DNA from: Shewanella piezotolerans WP3
GTDB lineage: Bacteria > Pseudomonadota > Gammaproteobacteria > Enterobacterales > Shewanellaceae
Assembly (NCBI RefSeq): GCF_000014885.1
Contig: NC_011566.1
Coordinates: forward strand, 930,001-994,000
DNA length: 64,000 nucleotides
Direction of reading: 5' to 3'
The position numbers and the translations under genes are program-made. The notes beneath the pieces are model-generated. The model had not been told where the DNA came from. It did no database searches and saw only the letters and a list, made by a program, of their open reading frames with translations. Shown here one piece after another: positions 52,848 through 61,992 of the stretch (position 1 is its first letter; every line of letters starts with the position of its first letter).

Positions 52848-55454
52848 ATGCCAGACTCTGATATATCACCTCAATTCAATGCAAAAATGGCGATCACCGA
52901 TTACAAGAAAGTAATCCTAGATGCCGACAACTACTTCAATAAAAACTTTACCCACGTTGCTATCGACGAAATTGTAAAGCTGCGGGCAGATTTTTTCGAC
53001 TCCCTTTTACAACATCTCTGGGTTTGTGCCGAACTCCATAATGAAAACATCTCCCTTAATGCCGTTGGTGGTTATGGCCGTCAAACACTGCATCTGCATT
53101 CCGATATCGATATTTGTGTATTGTTTGATGGAAAGCTCACAGCGGAGCAAGAGGAGCATATCGGCCAGTTTTTCACGCAGTTGTGGGACATAGGATTAGA
53201 GCTCGGCCACAGTGTTTTAGCATTGAGTGAGACAGATAAGGCATGTAAAGATGATATTACCGTTGCCACCTCACTGTTTGAAATCCGCCATTTAAGTGGT
53301 CCTGATGCCCATGCTAAGCAGGTATTAGGGCGATTATATGGTGATGATCTTTGGAGCAGTGAAGCCTTTTTTAAAGCGAAGTTCACTGAGCAAGATGAAC
53401 GTCATCAAAAAGCTCAGGGCAGTGCTTTTAGTTTAGAACCTAATCTTAAAAATAGCCCCGGCGGTATGCGTGATATTCAAACCCTTATCTGGGTTACCCG
53501 CAAATACTTTGCCGCCCAAGATATGGCGGCCCTTAGACGATTTGGCTTCTTTACTGCCGACGAACACGCAGAGCTACTAGAATCACAGCACTTTATTTGG
53601 CGCGTTCGTTGGGCATTACATGCTGCCGCGCAGCGCTCTGAGAACCGTCTGCTCATAGCGCTTCAAAGCGATGTGGCAAGCTTGATGGGCTTTGGTGATA
53701 ATAGTCACCTTGCTATTGAAAAGATGATGCGCCAGCTTTACCGAGCAATGAGGCGTATTAGTGAGCTTAATCAAATGCTGCTGCAGTATTTTAAAGATGA
53801 GATACTGGTACAGCTCGATAAGAAATCCACGCCGATAAACCAACATTTTGAGATCAATGGCCGCATGATCAATGCTCGTCACGATGATGTCTTTGTTGAC
53901 CGTAAGCAGCTTATCGCGCTGTTTATTCATATTGCTGAGCATGCCAATGATATTGATGGTATTTCGCCGCAAACTATTCGACTGATCCGTCAGGTCCGAC
54001 GTCGCTTGTTGGGCGACCTGCAAGATTTTTACCGCTGCCGCAAAGAGTTTCTTGCGCTGTTTAGGCATCCGCAAGGGATGGGACTTGCGCTGTCATTGAT
54101 GCATAAACACGGCATTTTAGCCTCCTACTTGCCGCAGTGGCGTGAGATTTGTGGTCAGATGCAGTTCGATCTTTACCATGTCTACCCCGTAGATGAGCAT
54201 ACTCACAAGCTGCTGAAAAACCTATATGCGTTAAGTGGTAAACCTGAGAATACATCGCTGGTACAACCGGCGGCAGTATACAAGTCGATAGAGAATAAAG
54301 AGGTGCTGCTATTAGCGGCATTATTCCACGATTTAGCAAAAGGGCGCGGCGGCGATCACAGTGAGTTAGGCGCGGTTGATGCGCTGCAGTTTGCTAAATT
54401 TCATGAGCTAAAACCTTCGCAGGCTAAAGTCATTGCTTGGCTAGTTGAAAACCACCTGTTGCTGTCGCTCTCTTCGCAGCGTCTCGATATTTATGACCCG
54501 TCAGAAGTGAAAAATCTCGCCAAAGCGATAGGCACAAAAGCTAGGCTCGATGCACTGTATTGTTTAACTGTTGCCGATATTAAGGCGACTAATGACGATC
54601 TGTGGACCAACTGGAAAGCCACCTTGCTTAGAGACCTTTACCTGTCGATAAGCTATGCGTTGCGAAATGGGTTAGAGAATGTGTTGGAGCAGCGAACCAT
54701 AGTTCGTGAACACAAAAACGAAGCATTAGAATTGATGGGAGTCAACGAAACGCCAGAGGCGATTAAGCAGCTTTGGAAGCGACTACCCTTGTCATTTTTC
54801 AGTAATGCTCAGCCTAGCGAAATTGCTCGTTACTCGCAGGCGATGACCAAATATCCAGCCGATAGAGCACTTATTTTACTTGATGAGAACACCACTAAAG
54901 GCAGTAGTGATCTGTTTGTTTATATGAAGGATAAGCCAGGGCTGTTTGTGACGCTATTTAATACTTTGGCCTCGCTACAGATCTCAGTGCAGCAAGCGCA
55001 TATCTCCAAAACAAAAGATGGTTATGTGGTGGAGTCATTGAAAATCCTTGATTATGATCATCACCCGATCAGAACGGCTGGGCGGCGTGAACGTATCAAG
55101 CAGAAACTGAAACAGGTACTGTTTGAAAACAGAAAATTGTCTAAGAAACGCCAGAACAGTAATCTGGGCTCTTTTGCCAGCGAGCCTAAAGTAGAGTTTT
55201 TGCATTCTCGCAAAAAAGACAGAACGCTGATCAGTGTGACTGCGCTAGATAATCCACAGTTTATGAGCCATTTCTGCAGCGGGTTTAGACGCTTTGAACT
55301 TAATATCCACTCAGCAAAAATCACTACAGTGGGTGAGCAAGTGGATAATGTGTTCTTAGTCTCAGACAAAGATGGACAATCTTTAGATGAAGAAAACAAA
55401 CAGGCATTAAAATCCTTCTTTGTTGATTTTATTAAAGAGCAAATCCCCGCTTAA
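52848..55454 (+). CDS. glnD: [Protein-PII] uridylyltransferase / uridylyl-removing enzyme
   Basis: 868 residues, usual length for GlnD. Nucleotidyltransferase site GGYGRQTLHLHSDIDICVLF (about 76-95), GlnE-like PII-UTase segment, HD domain with LFHDLAKGRGGDHSELG (about 490-510), and two ACT domains (about 690-765 and 800-868). Uridylylates PII under nitrogen limitation. AGGAG precedes the ATG. The common neighbours map and dapD are not beside it here. Confidence 0.95.
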   Translation: MPDSDISPQFNAKMAITDYKKVILDADNYFNKNFTHVAIDEIVKLRADFFDSLLQHLWVCAELHNENISLNAVGGYGRQTLHLHSDIDICVLFDGKLTAEQEEHIGQFFTQLWDIGLELGHSVLALSETDKACKDDITVATSLFEIRHLSGPDAHAKQVLGRLYGDDLWSSEAFFKAKFTEQDERHQKAQGSAFSLEPNLKNSPGGMRDIQTLIWVTRKYFAAQDMAALRRFGFFTADEHAELLESQHFIWRVRWALHAAAQRSENRLLIALQSDVASLMGFGDNSHLAIEKMMRQLYRAMRRISELNQMLLQYFKDEILVQLDKKSTPINQHFEINGRMINARHDDVFVDRKQLIALFIHIAEHANDIDGISPQTIRLIRQVRRRLLGDLQDFYRCRKEFLALFRHPQGMGLALSLMHKHGILASYLPQWREICGQMQFDLYHVYPVDEHTHKLLKNLYALSGKPENTSLVQPAAVYKSIENKEVLLLAALFHDLAKGRGGDHSELGAVDALQFAKFHELKPSQAKVIAWLVENHLLLSLSSQRLDIYDPSEVKNLAKAIGTKARLDALYCLTVADIKATNDDLWTNWKATLLRDLYLSISYALRNGLENVLEQRTIVREHKNEALELMGVNETPEAIKQLWKRLPLSFFSNAQPSEIARYSQAMTKYPADRALILLDENTTKGSSDLFVYMKDKPGLFVTLFNTLASLQISVQQAHISKTKDGYVVESLKILDYDHHPIRTAGRRERIKQKLKQVLFENRKLSKKRQNSNLGSFASEPKVEFLHSRKKDRTLISVTALDNPQFMSHFCSGFRRFELNIHSAKITTVGEQVDNVFLVSDKDGQSLDEENKQALKSFFVDFIKEQIPA

Positions 55455-55610
55455 TCCTCAGTAAATTAGCTAAGTGTTTAGCGTGGTATTGCACCCGCTA
55501 GAGGCTTAGCTATGTTTTATTATCGATTTATCAAATAGCTGTTATCTCTCTGTTTCTAGTGATTGATATGCTTGATTTGAAACGAACCGTTTGGGTCGCT
55601 ATTCAATTAA

Positions 55611-56035
55611 TACCAATTGCAGTAAAAGTTTGACCATTCAGCGGGAATTCAAAACGCTGTAGGCAAGTAGTGGAATTTGAGCTAATCGTTATTCTCGGCT
55701 CTGGCATCCTGCTTCGCTCTCGATAATTGCTCCTGCATTATTCTACCTTCGACCATCCTTGGTCTCGTACCTCCTAAATCTGACCGCCAAGGAGGGCCGG
55801 AATGTCTTATTTTGTATGGAACAAAATAGACCATTTAGTCGTATATCCAAATCCCATAGCGAAGCATACAGCGTTTGCCAATTTGTTTAACCTCAGCCGC
55901 ACTACGCGAGCCCCTCAGTCTTTCCACTTCTGCTTTGCATTGGCTTTAAAGGGAATAACCATTTCTTTACCAATGCGCTTTGAATTGAAAAGGCTGAGGG
56001 GCTCTGAATTGGTCAAATACTTAATGCAATTGGTA
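55611..56035 (-). mobile_element. MITE family 1, copy 3 (425 bp, inverted)
   Basis: Inverted relative to copies 1 and 2. Ends TACCAATTGC and GCAATTGGTA; TAA at 55608-55610 and 56036-56038. It sits between glnD and the nucleoside hydrolase. Confidence 0.85.
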
Positions 56036-56129
56036 TAAAACCCTTTAATAGCTCACAGTTTTTTCACTAGCGAGACTCTAGGATATTGGGCACTAGTCCT
56101 TGTAATAGTAACCGTGATGGAGTTTCCCC

Positions 56130-57089
56130 ATGTCTAATGCCGTTCATTCCCCAAGACCGATTATTCTTGATTGCGACCCTGGTCATGATGATGCAATTTC
56201 TCTTATTCTTGCTCTGAGCAGTAAGCAGTTGAACCCGCTAGCGGTGACCACTAGTGCAGGTAACCAAACTCCAGATAAAACTCTGAATAATGCACTACGG
56301 GTGTTGACTATGTTGGGGCGCAGCGATATTGCAGTTGCTGGAGGCGCGGTTAAGCCATTAGCGCGTGAACTTATCATTGCCGATAATGTGCATGGAGAAA
56401 GTGGCCTAGATGGCTCAGAACTACCAAACCCAAATTTCGAACCATTACCATGTTCTGCTATAGAGTTGATAGCGCAGAAGGTGCGGGACAGTAGTGAACC
56501 TGTGACCTTGGTGCCATCAGGGCCGCTTACTAATATAGCCTTATTTCTTGCGACTTACCCTGAGCTGCATAACAAGATAGAACGGATTGTGTTGATGGGC
56601 GGTGCTGCAGCTGCTGGCAATTGGACTCCAGCTGCAGAGTTTAAAATCTATGTCGATCCAGAAGCTGCTGACATGGTATTTAAAGCGGGGATCCCAATTA
56701 CTATGTGTGGCTTGGATGTAACTCATCAAGCGCAAATAATGGATGAGGATATTGAGCGCATAAGAAAAATTCCTAACCATGTGGCCCAGTGTGTAGCTGA
56801 GCTGCTGGACTTTTTCATGATCTATCATAGAGATCCCAAATGGGGCTTTGAAGGGGCACCTTTACATGATCCTTGTACCATCGCCTTCTTACTTAAACCT
56901 GAGCTGTTTAGCACTTATGATTGTTGGGTAGGTGTAGAAACCAAAGGCGAGCACACCCAAGGCATGACAGTTGTTGATCGCTATCAGTTGACGCAACATC
57001 CACATAATACTCAGGTACTTTGCGATTTAGATCGAGAGGGCTTTGTTGATCTGATTGTTGAGTGTTTAAACGCTTACACTGATACCTGA
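56130..57089 (+). CDS. Inosine/uridine-preferring nucleoside hydrolase
   Basis: 319 residues. DCDPGHDDAISLILAL (the four-aspartate Ca2+ site) near the start, LVPSGPLTNIALFLA, RIVLMGGAA, and FEGAPLHDPCTIAFLL with the active-site His and Asp. Hydrolyses ribonucleosides to base and ribose. Which Rih paralog (A, B or C) it equals is not certain. Confidence 0.85.
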   Translation: MSNAVHSPRPIILDCDPGHDDAISLILALSSKQLNPLAVTTSAGNQTPDKTLNNALRVLTMLGRSDIAVAGGAVKPLARELIIADNVHGESGLDGSELPNPNFEPLPCSAIELIAQKVRDSSEPVTLVPSGPLTNIALFLATYPELHNKIERIVLMGGAAAAGNWTPAAEFKIYVDPEAADMVFKAGIPITMCGLDVTHQAQIMDEDIERIRKIPNHVAQCVAELLDFFMIYHRDPKWGFEGAPLHDPCTIAFLLKPELFSTYDCWVGVETKGEHTQGMTVVDRYQLTQHPHNTQVLCDLDREGFVDLIVECLNAYTDT

Positions 57090-57170
57090 TAACAATATAG
57101 AGGAGTATGAGCGATAGGCTTCTATCGCTCTTACTGTTAGCTGATTCAACCTTGCTGAATCACAGTCGAG

Positions 57171-58518
57171 CTACTGTTGACTAATGTCGATGACAATTTT
57201 GCCAACGTGCTGTTTTTGAGCAAATGAGCGCTGTGCTGCTGGGATATCTTTTAAAGCATAAACCTCTGCAATCAAGGGTTTTACCTTGCCCTGCTCAATA
57301 TGCCTAACTAGTGCCTGAAATACTCCCGCATGCAATACTGTGCAACCAAATAAGCTGAGATCTTTAAGATAAAGTGTTCTCACATCTAAGTTCACCATTG
57401 CGCCGCCAATGGCGCCTGCTACAGCGTAGCGTCCGCCTGGGCGAAGTAGCTCTAGAAGTTGTGGCCATTGTTTACCAGCAACGAGGTCAATAACTACATC
57501 AATAGTGTTGCTGGCTAGCACTGTCAGCAGCTCATCGCTGCGATTGATGACTTGATCTGCACCGACGCTCAATAGCTGTTGTTGTTTCTCTTTGCTGGTT
57601 ATAGCAATAACAAATGCACCGCGAGCTTTTGCAAGCTGCACCGCAGCAGAACCAACACCACCTGACGCGCCCGTAATAATACCAATCAGTATAAAGATTT
57701 GATCGCTCAGCGAGAGTTTAGCGGCTTTGAAGTAAGGCAATGAATGAAGAGCATAGTTATTCTACGTCCAAGTTCATTAACGCAGCATCAGAGCCGCTAA
57801 AACTCGCCTGTAGGAGTGTTTTTGGCTTGCTACTTCTGCGTTGAATAAACTCATAAGGGAACAACCATTATGTCATTTACCCGCCTTGAATTAGCGTGCC
57901 AAAAACGCTCTGAGTAGATCAACTTCTTATACTGATTGGTATAAGCACTCGTTCCTGTTCTGAGACATTGGCCTTAGTCAACATATTCTCTGCAGTAGAG
58001 TATGAGCAAGGGAAGGAAGCCAGTTCGATATCTGAAAGAGCGCAGTTGATTGCGTAAGCATGTAGCGCATCCACGCTAGTGTATTGTGCAAAGCCACCAT
58101 CGCACTCAGAGCCAAAGTACCAAGGCGACGTCAATTGCTTGCCATTGATGTGAGTAATGCAAGGCTCAATTAGTACACGTTGGCCGATACGTTGTGGATC
58201 AACATTTTTGCCGACGGCAACGATTTCACCGCATACATCGGCACCTTGAATGCGTGGAAATGTTAGTGCTTGTCCTGACCAACTGGCATCTCTACTGTCA
58301 GCTGAGCTTTTTGAGTACCAAGCTGTACGGGTATTGATATCGGTATTATTCACGCCAGCGACTGAGACTTTAATTAATACTTGGTTATCGAGTATTGTTG
58401 GCACAGCTACCGCTGAATTATGCTGCAACATATCAAAATCACCGTGGCCGACTAAAGTCATCGCCTCCATCGTGTCTGGGATATTGCCTGGAATCGAGCT
58501 AGATGTTGTCAGTTTCAT
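57171..58518 (-). pseudogene. Quinone oxidoreductase/zinc-type alcohol dehydrogenase-like gene interrupted by a MITE
   Basis: The two halves of one MDR-family gene lie either side of a 262-bp MITE (57680-57941). The N-terminal half ends SEQERVL and the C-terminal half begins ITGASGGVGSAAVQLAKARG (the Rossmann G-x-x-G-x-x-G). Removing the MITE plus one TAA gives a perfect 360-residue frame. The insertion is within the coding sequence of the nucleotide-binding fold, so the product is lost. Both halves are otherwise undamaged, suggesting a recent event. The gene overlaps the stop of the upstream TetR gene by one base (TAATG), so translation was coupled. Confidence 0.9.
57680..57941 (-). mobile_element. 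MITE family 2, copy B (262 bp), inside a gene
   Basis: Ends TACCAATCAGTATAA and TTATACTGATTGGTA; target duplication TAA at 57677-57679 and 57942-57944. Inverted relative to copy A, and lacking about 60 bp of its interior. Confidence 0.9.
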
Positions 58519-59042
58519 TATTTTGGCTCTAATAGAATGTGGGTAAGTTGCTCTGCACTGGCAATGGTAGCTTCGCCCATTAATGGCCAAGCGCTCGCTA
58601 TCCCTTCATGCACTAAAAAAAGTGCTTCAGCGCAATCTGGACGTTGGCTTTGCTGCGCCAAAAACTGTTGCACAGCTTGCTTGTGACTATTGACCACTTG
58701 CCTGATTTGCTGGTTTTCTGGAAATGCGGCAATAGCCTGCATCGACATACAGCCGTTAGGCGCAGATCCCTTCATCCATTGTTGAAGTTGTTTAAAGGCA
58801 TGAATAACAGCTTCCATCCCAGGTGCTGGCGCATCTTTGGCTAAAAATGCAAGATAGCGTTGTTGGCGGTGATCCAACGCGGCAATAATCATCTGCTCTT
58901 TTGAAGGATAATATTTGTATAAGGTGCGCAGGCTCACTCCACTGGTTTTCTGCAGTATAGCTACGCTTGGTTGTGCAAAGCCGTGTTGAGCAAAAGCAGC
59001 TTCAAGATTGGCAGCGATCTTTTGATCTGGCATGGTATACAC
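58518..59042 (-). CDS. TetR-family regulator
   Basis: 174 residues. Helix-turn-helix QPSVAILQKTSGVSLRTLYKYYPSKEQMIIAAL and a C-terminal helical domain. Stop codon overlaps the ATG of the downstream quinone reductase-like gene, so it is the first gene of a two-gene operon and most likely controls it and itself. Operator candidates lie just upstream. Confidence 0.8.
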   Translation of the reverse strand: MYTMPDQKIAANLEAAFAQHGFAQPSVAILQKTSGVSLRTLYKYYPSKEQMIIAALDHRQQRYLAFLAKDAPAPGMEAVIHAFKQLQQWMKGSAPNGCMSMQAIAAFPENQQIRQVVNSHKQAVQQFLAQQSQRPDCAEALFLVHEGIASAWPLMGEATIASAEQLTHILLEPK

Positions 59043-59062
59043 CTTTAAAGTAGAGCAAGTAT

Positions 59063-59092
59063 TCTACCTGGGGTAGAGCGTTCATTCTACCC
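59063..59092. promoter_or_regulatory. Candidate TetR operator
   Basis: Alternating inverted arms TCTACC-tgg-GGTAGA and GGGTAGA-...-TCTACCC, starting 21 bp before the TetR start codon. Confidence 0.6.
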
Positions 59093-59194
59093 GTGTCAAC
59101 TTCAGCTATGTATTTTGTATGCTTGCTCACTTAAATCACAGTAAGCATGATGTTCAAGGGTTAAATAATTTTTGAGATAGCTGATTTAATGATT

Positions 59195-59473
59195 AGGGGC
59201 TGTTGATCTTTCGAGCTTAGTTTTTGTTCGGTTCTTTACCGTAAGGAATAATGTTTCTAGTACAAGGCTTGAGCGATAAAGCTTAGCCGGCTAAGTGAAA
59301 AGCTCATAACACCGTAATAGAAGCATTGAATCGAACCCAAAGGGCCGCGTTTCTTGGCTATGTTTACTGTGTTGTAGACTATTTGTGGAGAATAACTAAA
59401 CGGCATAGTCTCCGCCTTGTCAAAATAGCCAATAAACTGCGGCAAAAACAACCGTGAAAGATCAACAGCCCCT
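59195..59473 (+). mobile_element. Family 3 inverted-end repeat, copy 1 (279 bp)
   Basis: Terminal inverted repeats AGGGGCTGTTGATCTTTC. Copy 2 at 61572-61850 is the same length and orientation. A conserved 60-codon minus-strand frame inside both is probably a transposase or internal remnant, not a gene. Target duplication unclear. Confidence 0.8.
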
Positions 59474-59507
59474 AAATATCGATTGAATTAATGTGTAAAA
59501 TGGCGCT

Positions 59508-59897
59508 ATGAATGAAAACGTCACCATCTCACTTCCTGCGCTTATTCATCGAATAGGGAGAGACTCAGCTAACCAAGCTAAAGCACTCGCTCGGCTACAT
59601 AACTGTGAGCTAAAGCGTGTACGTCGCTCACGTAACTGGGCGATAACGGGAGAGGCGATGAAGGTTCAATCATTTAAAGAACAGTTAAAATCTCAAACCA
59701 GTAGCGAGTGGCAATATTTAATTAAAAAGCTCGAAACAGCGCTACTGAACCACGCTGATAAATTAGAGCCGTTGTCAGTCAAGCTGGCCCGTTTAATCAG
59801 AGAAAACGACAATATTACGCTTGCTGAGCTTATGCATCTCACCGATTGCACCCTAAGTGAAGCCAGAACGGCACGCTTTAATTCAGATAGTTGGTAG
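59508..59897 (+). CDS. Ribosome recycling factor-like family protein (RRF_GI type)
   Basis: 129 residues. ISLPALIHRIGRDSANQAKALARLHNCELKRVRRSRNWAITGEAM matches what I remember of the family called 'ribosome recycling factor family protein' in Shewanella and Vibrio. It is not the true frr product, which is about 185 residues and unrelated in sequence. The C-terminal half (ITLAELMHLTDCTLSEARTARF) resembles a helix-turn-helix. Function unknown. Confidence 0.65.
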   Translation: MNENVTISLPALIHRIGRDSANQAKALARLHNCELKRVRRSRNWAITGEAMKVQSFKEQLKSQTSSEWQYLIKKLETALLNHADKLEPLSVKLARLIRENDNITLAELMHLTDCTLSEARTARFNSDSW

Positions 59898-59907
59898 GGT
59901 ACTGCAG

Positions 59908-59937
59908 GACTCAGCCTTATCGCTGAGTCTTTAGTTT
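59908..59937 (+). terminator. Terminator after the RRF-like gene
   Basis: GACTCAGC/GCTGAGTC stem followed by TTTAGTTT. Confidence 0.6.
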
Positions 59938-59943
59938 CGGTAT

Positions 59944-60402
59944 TTAAGCTGTTGGTTTAACTGGTTGGGTAATAGTATTGCTGTTCGATACTTGGCTTAA
60001 AAAAAAGCGTTCACGGATCACATCATAAACCCAGTTAAAGATAATCGCGTACACCAGAAAGAAAATCACTACGCCTAAATCCATAATGAATACGGTCCAG
60101 AAATCCAGTTGTAGCACCCACATCATCAAAGGGAGTGTGGCGACAATCATTCCAAGTTCAAACCCTAGTCCATGTCCTAAGCGCATCCGTAAAGAACGCT
60201 GGATGCGGTTTTGACCAAAGATACGGTCAAAACCTAAGTTATAGATGTAGTTCCATACCATGGCGATTAACGACAAGCTAACAGCTAAGCCAGTGGCTGA
60301 TTTTGCTCCTGTATCGGTAAAGACCATCGCTGCAGTGATGACGAAAACCAAGGCAATCGCCTCAAATAGTACGCTGTGTAAAATACGCTCTTTAACATTC
60401 AT
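59944..60402 (-). CDS. PACE-family (AceI-like) efflux transporter
   Basis: 152 residues with four membrane helices in two tandem halves (bacterial transmembrane pair). First half ERILHSVLFEAIALVFVITAAMVF...VWNYIYNLGFDR. Second half RLGHGLGFELGMIVATLPLMMW...FNWVYDVIRERF. The W-N-x-x-[YF]-N/D-x-x-F/Y-D repeats are the PACE signature. Such pumps export biocides or polyamines such as chlorhexidine/cadaverine. Divergent from a LysR gene, the usual context. Confidence 0.85.
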   Translation of the reverse strand: MNVKERILHSVLFEAIALVFVITAAMVFTDTGAKSATGLAVSLSLIAMVWNYIYNLGFDRIFGQNRIQRSLRMRLGHGLGFELGMIVATLPLMMWVLQLDFWTVFIMDLGVVIFFLVYAIIFNWVYDVIRERFFLSQVSNSNTITQPVKPTA

Positions 60403-60497
60403 AATCAGTCTTACCTAAGCTTGTTCAGTAGTTCTTAGGGGGTATAATCATCAATATTAGAGAAAGAATCTAGTTAGTTACTATCAGGAAAAGTGAT

Positions 60498-61376
60498 ATG
60501 TATAACTTGGAACAGTTAAGAATGTTTGTTGAAACTGCCGAATCGGGTTCATTTTCGGCTTGTGCGAGACGGCTCGGCAAGGTGCAATCAGCAGTGAGTC
60601 AGGGAATAGCGAATCTTGAGATAGAGCTAAACACTAACTTGTTTGATCGCTCTAGTCGTAAGCCCTCTTTAACGGCACACGGTGAGAGGTTGCTGCCTTT
60701 TGCTCAGGCCATTTTACGGCAAACCTATGAGTTAGACTCAGTGACGAATGCGCTTAACCTTTTCCATGAAACTGAGATTAAGCTAGCAATCGATGATGCG
60801 CTTCTGCCGATGATGGCGCGTATATTAGATTCCTTTGCAGAGCATTTTCCAGGTACTAATCTGGAGCTGTATGCAGTTGCGACTCCAGATGTATTAAGCT
60901 TGGTTGATGGGGGAAAAGCAGATTTGGGTTTGATGTTTGCCAGTAGCGAATTCCCACAGAAAGTTGATGTTTGTTATGTTGGTAATATGCCTTTTAATGG
61001 GGTGGTGAGTCCTGCCCACCCATTGGCTGAGCTTAATATGGTGACCGTTGCTGATCTGATCCCCCACCGCCAATTGTTGATCCGAAGCCTTGATGGGCAA
61101 GCGTTGGCCCACAGCCCAATCGTCTCTTCACATATTTGGTGGGGCAACAGTTTCAATGCAATCAACGCTTTAGTTAAACAGGGGTTAGGCTGGGGTTATG
61201 TTCCTTCTTATATGGCAGAGCAGTATGAGCGTCAAGGTGAGATGGTGTGTTTGCAACTTAGCTTTGATCATAAACCGTGGCGAGTGCCCATTGACCGCGT
61301 GATGGCTAAGCAAAAAACTAAAGGGCCAGCGTTAACTTGGTTGGCTGATGCTGTGACGGATCTGTTGGATGGTTAA
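60498..61376 (+). CDS. LysR-family regulator of the PACE transporter
   Basis: 292 residues. Helix-turn-helix LRMFVETAESGSFSACARRLGKVQSAVSQGIANLEIELN...LFDRSSRKP and an effector domain. The divergent gene is the PACE transporter, and LysR-PACE pairs are a common arrangement, so it probably controls it. TCAGGAAAAG precedes the ATG. Confidence 0.85.
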   Translation: MYNLEQLRMFVETAESGSFSACARRLGKVQSAVSQGIANLEIELNTNLFDRSSRKPSLTAHGERLLPFAQAILRQTYELDSVTNALNLFHETEIKLAIDDALLPMMARILDSFAEHFPGTNLELYAVATPDVLSLVDGGKADLGLMFASSEFPQKVDVCYVGNMPFNGVVSPAHPLAELNMVTVADLIPHRQLLIRSLDGQALAHSPIVSSHIWWGNSFNAINALVKQGLGWGYVPSYMAEQYERQGEMVCLQLSFDHKPWRVPIDRVMAKQKTKGPALTWLADAVTDLLDG

Positions 61377-61571
61377 AGAGGCAAAGCTAGCTGTGTAGTT
61401 TGGCTCTATGTCGCGATCTCTATCAGCGATAATAGGCCTGTTTTTTCGACTCTATTTTGCTCTGCACTGGATCTCTGGAGTTAGCGTTTGATCCTAGAAA
61501 GGTTATTGCTTTTGCTGAGACTAAAGCACTGCAACTGCAGCAAAAGTAATAATAGATAACTATTGGTAATT

Positions 61572-61850
61572 AGGGGCTGTTGATCTTTCGAGCTTAGTTT
61601 TTGTTCGATTCTTTACCGTAAGGAATAATGCTTCTAGTACAAGGCTTGAGCGATAAAGCTTAGCTGGCTAAGTGAAAAGCTCATAACACCGTAATAGAAG
61701 CATTGAAGCGAACCCAAAGGGCCGCGTTTCTTGGCTATTTTTACTGTGTTGTAGACTATTTGTGGAGAATAACTAAACGGCATAGCCTCCGCCTTGTCAA
61801 AATAGCCAATAAACTGCGGCAAAAACAACCGTGAAAGATCAACAGCCCCT
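61572..61850 (+). mobile_element. Family 3 inverted-end repeat, copy 2 (279 bp)
   Basis: Same as 59195-59473 with few substitutions. The surrounding 61377-61571 and 61851-61992 have no genes. Confidence 0.8.
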
Positions 61851-61992
61851 AATAACATCTTGAATAAAAGGTGAAATAAGCCAATGTTTACACCTGTGCC
61901 TATACTTCATTTACCGCAACGGTCAGGTTCTGAGTTCATATTCTGTTAGTATAGCGCGCATAATAAAAACAATATGCACGCATTTGGGAACC

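Noticed and set aside
59508..59897. Calling it the true ribosome recycling factor
   Set aside because: Length and sequence differ from Frr; only the family name overlaps.
59257..61858. Minus-strand frames in both family 3 repeats as genes
   Set aside because: They lie almost entirely inside the 279-bp elements and use the inverted ends as part of the reading frame; more likely remnants than expressed genes.
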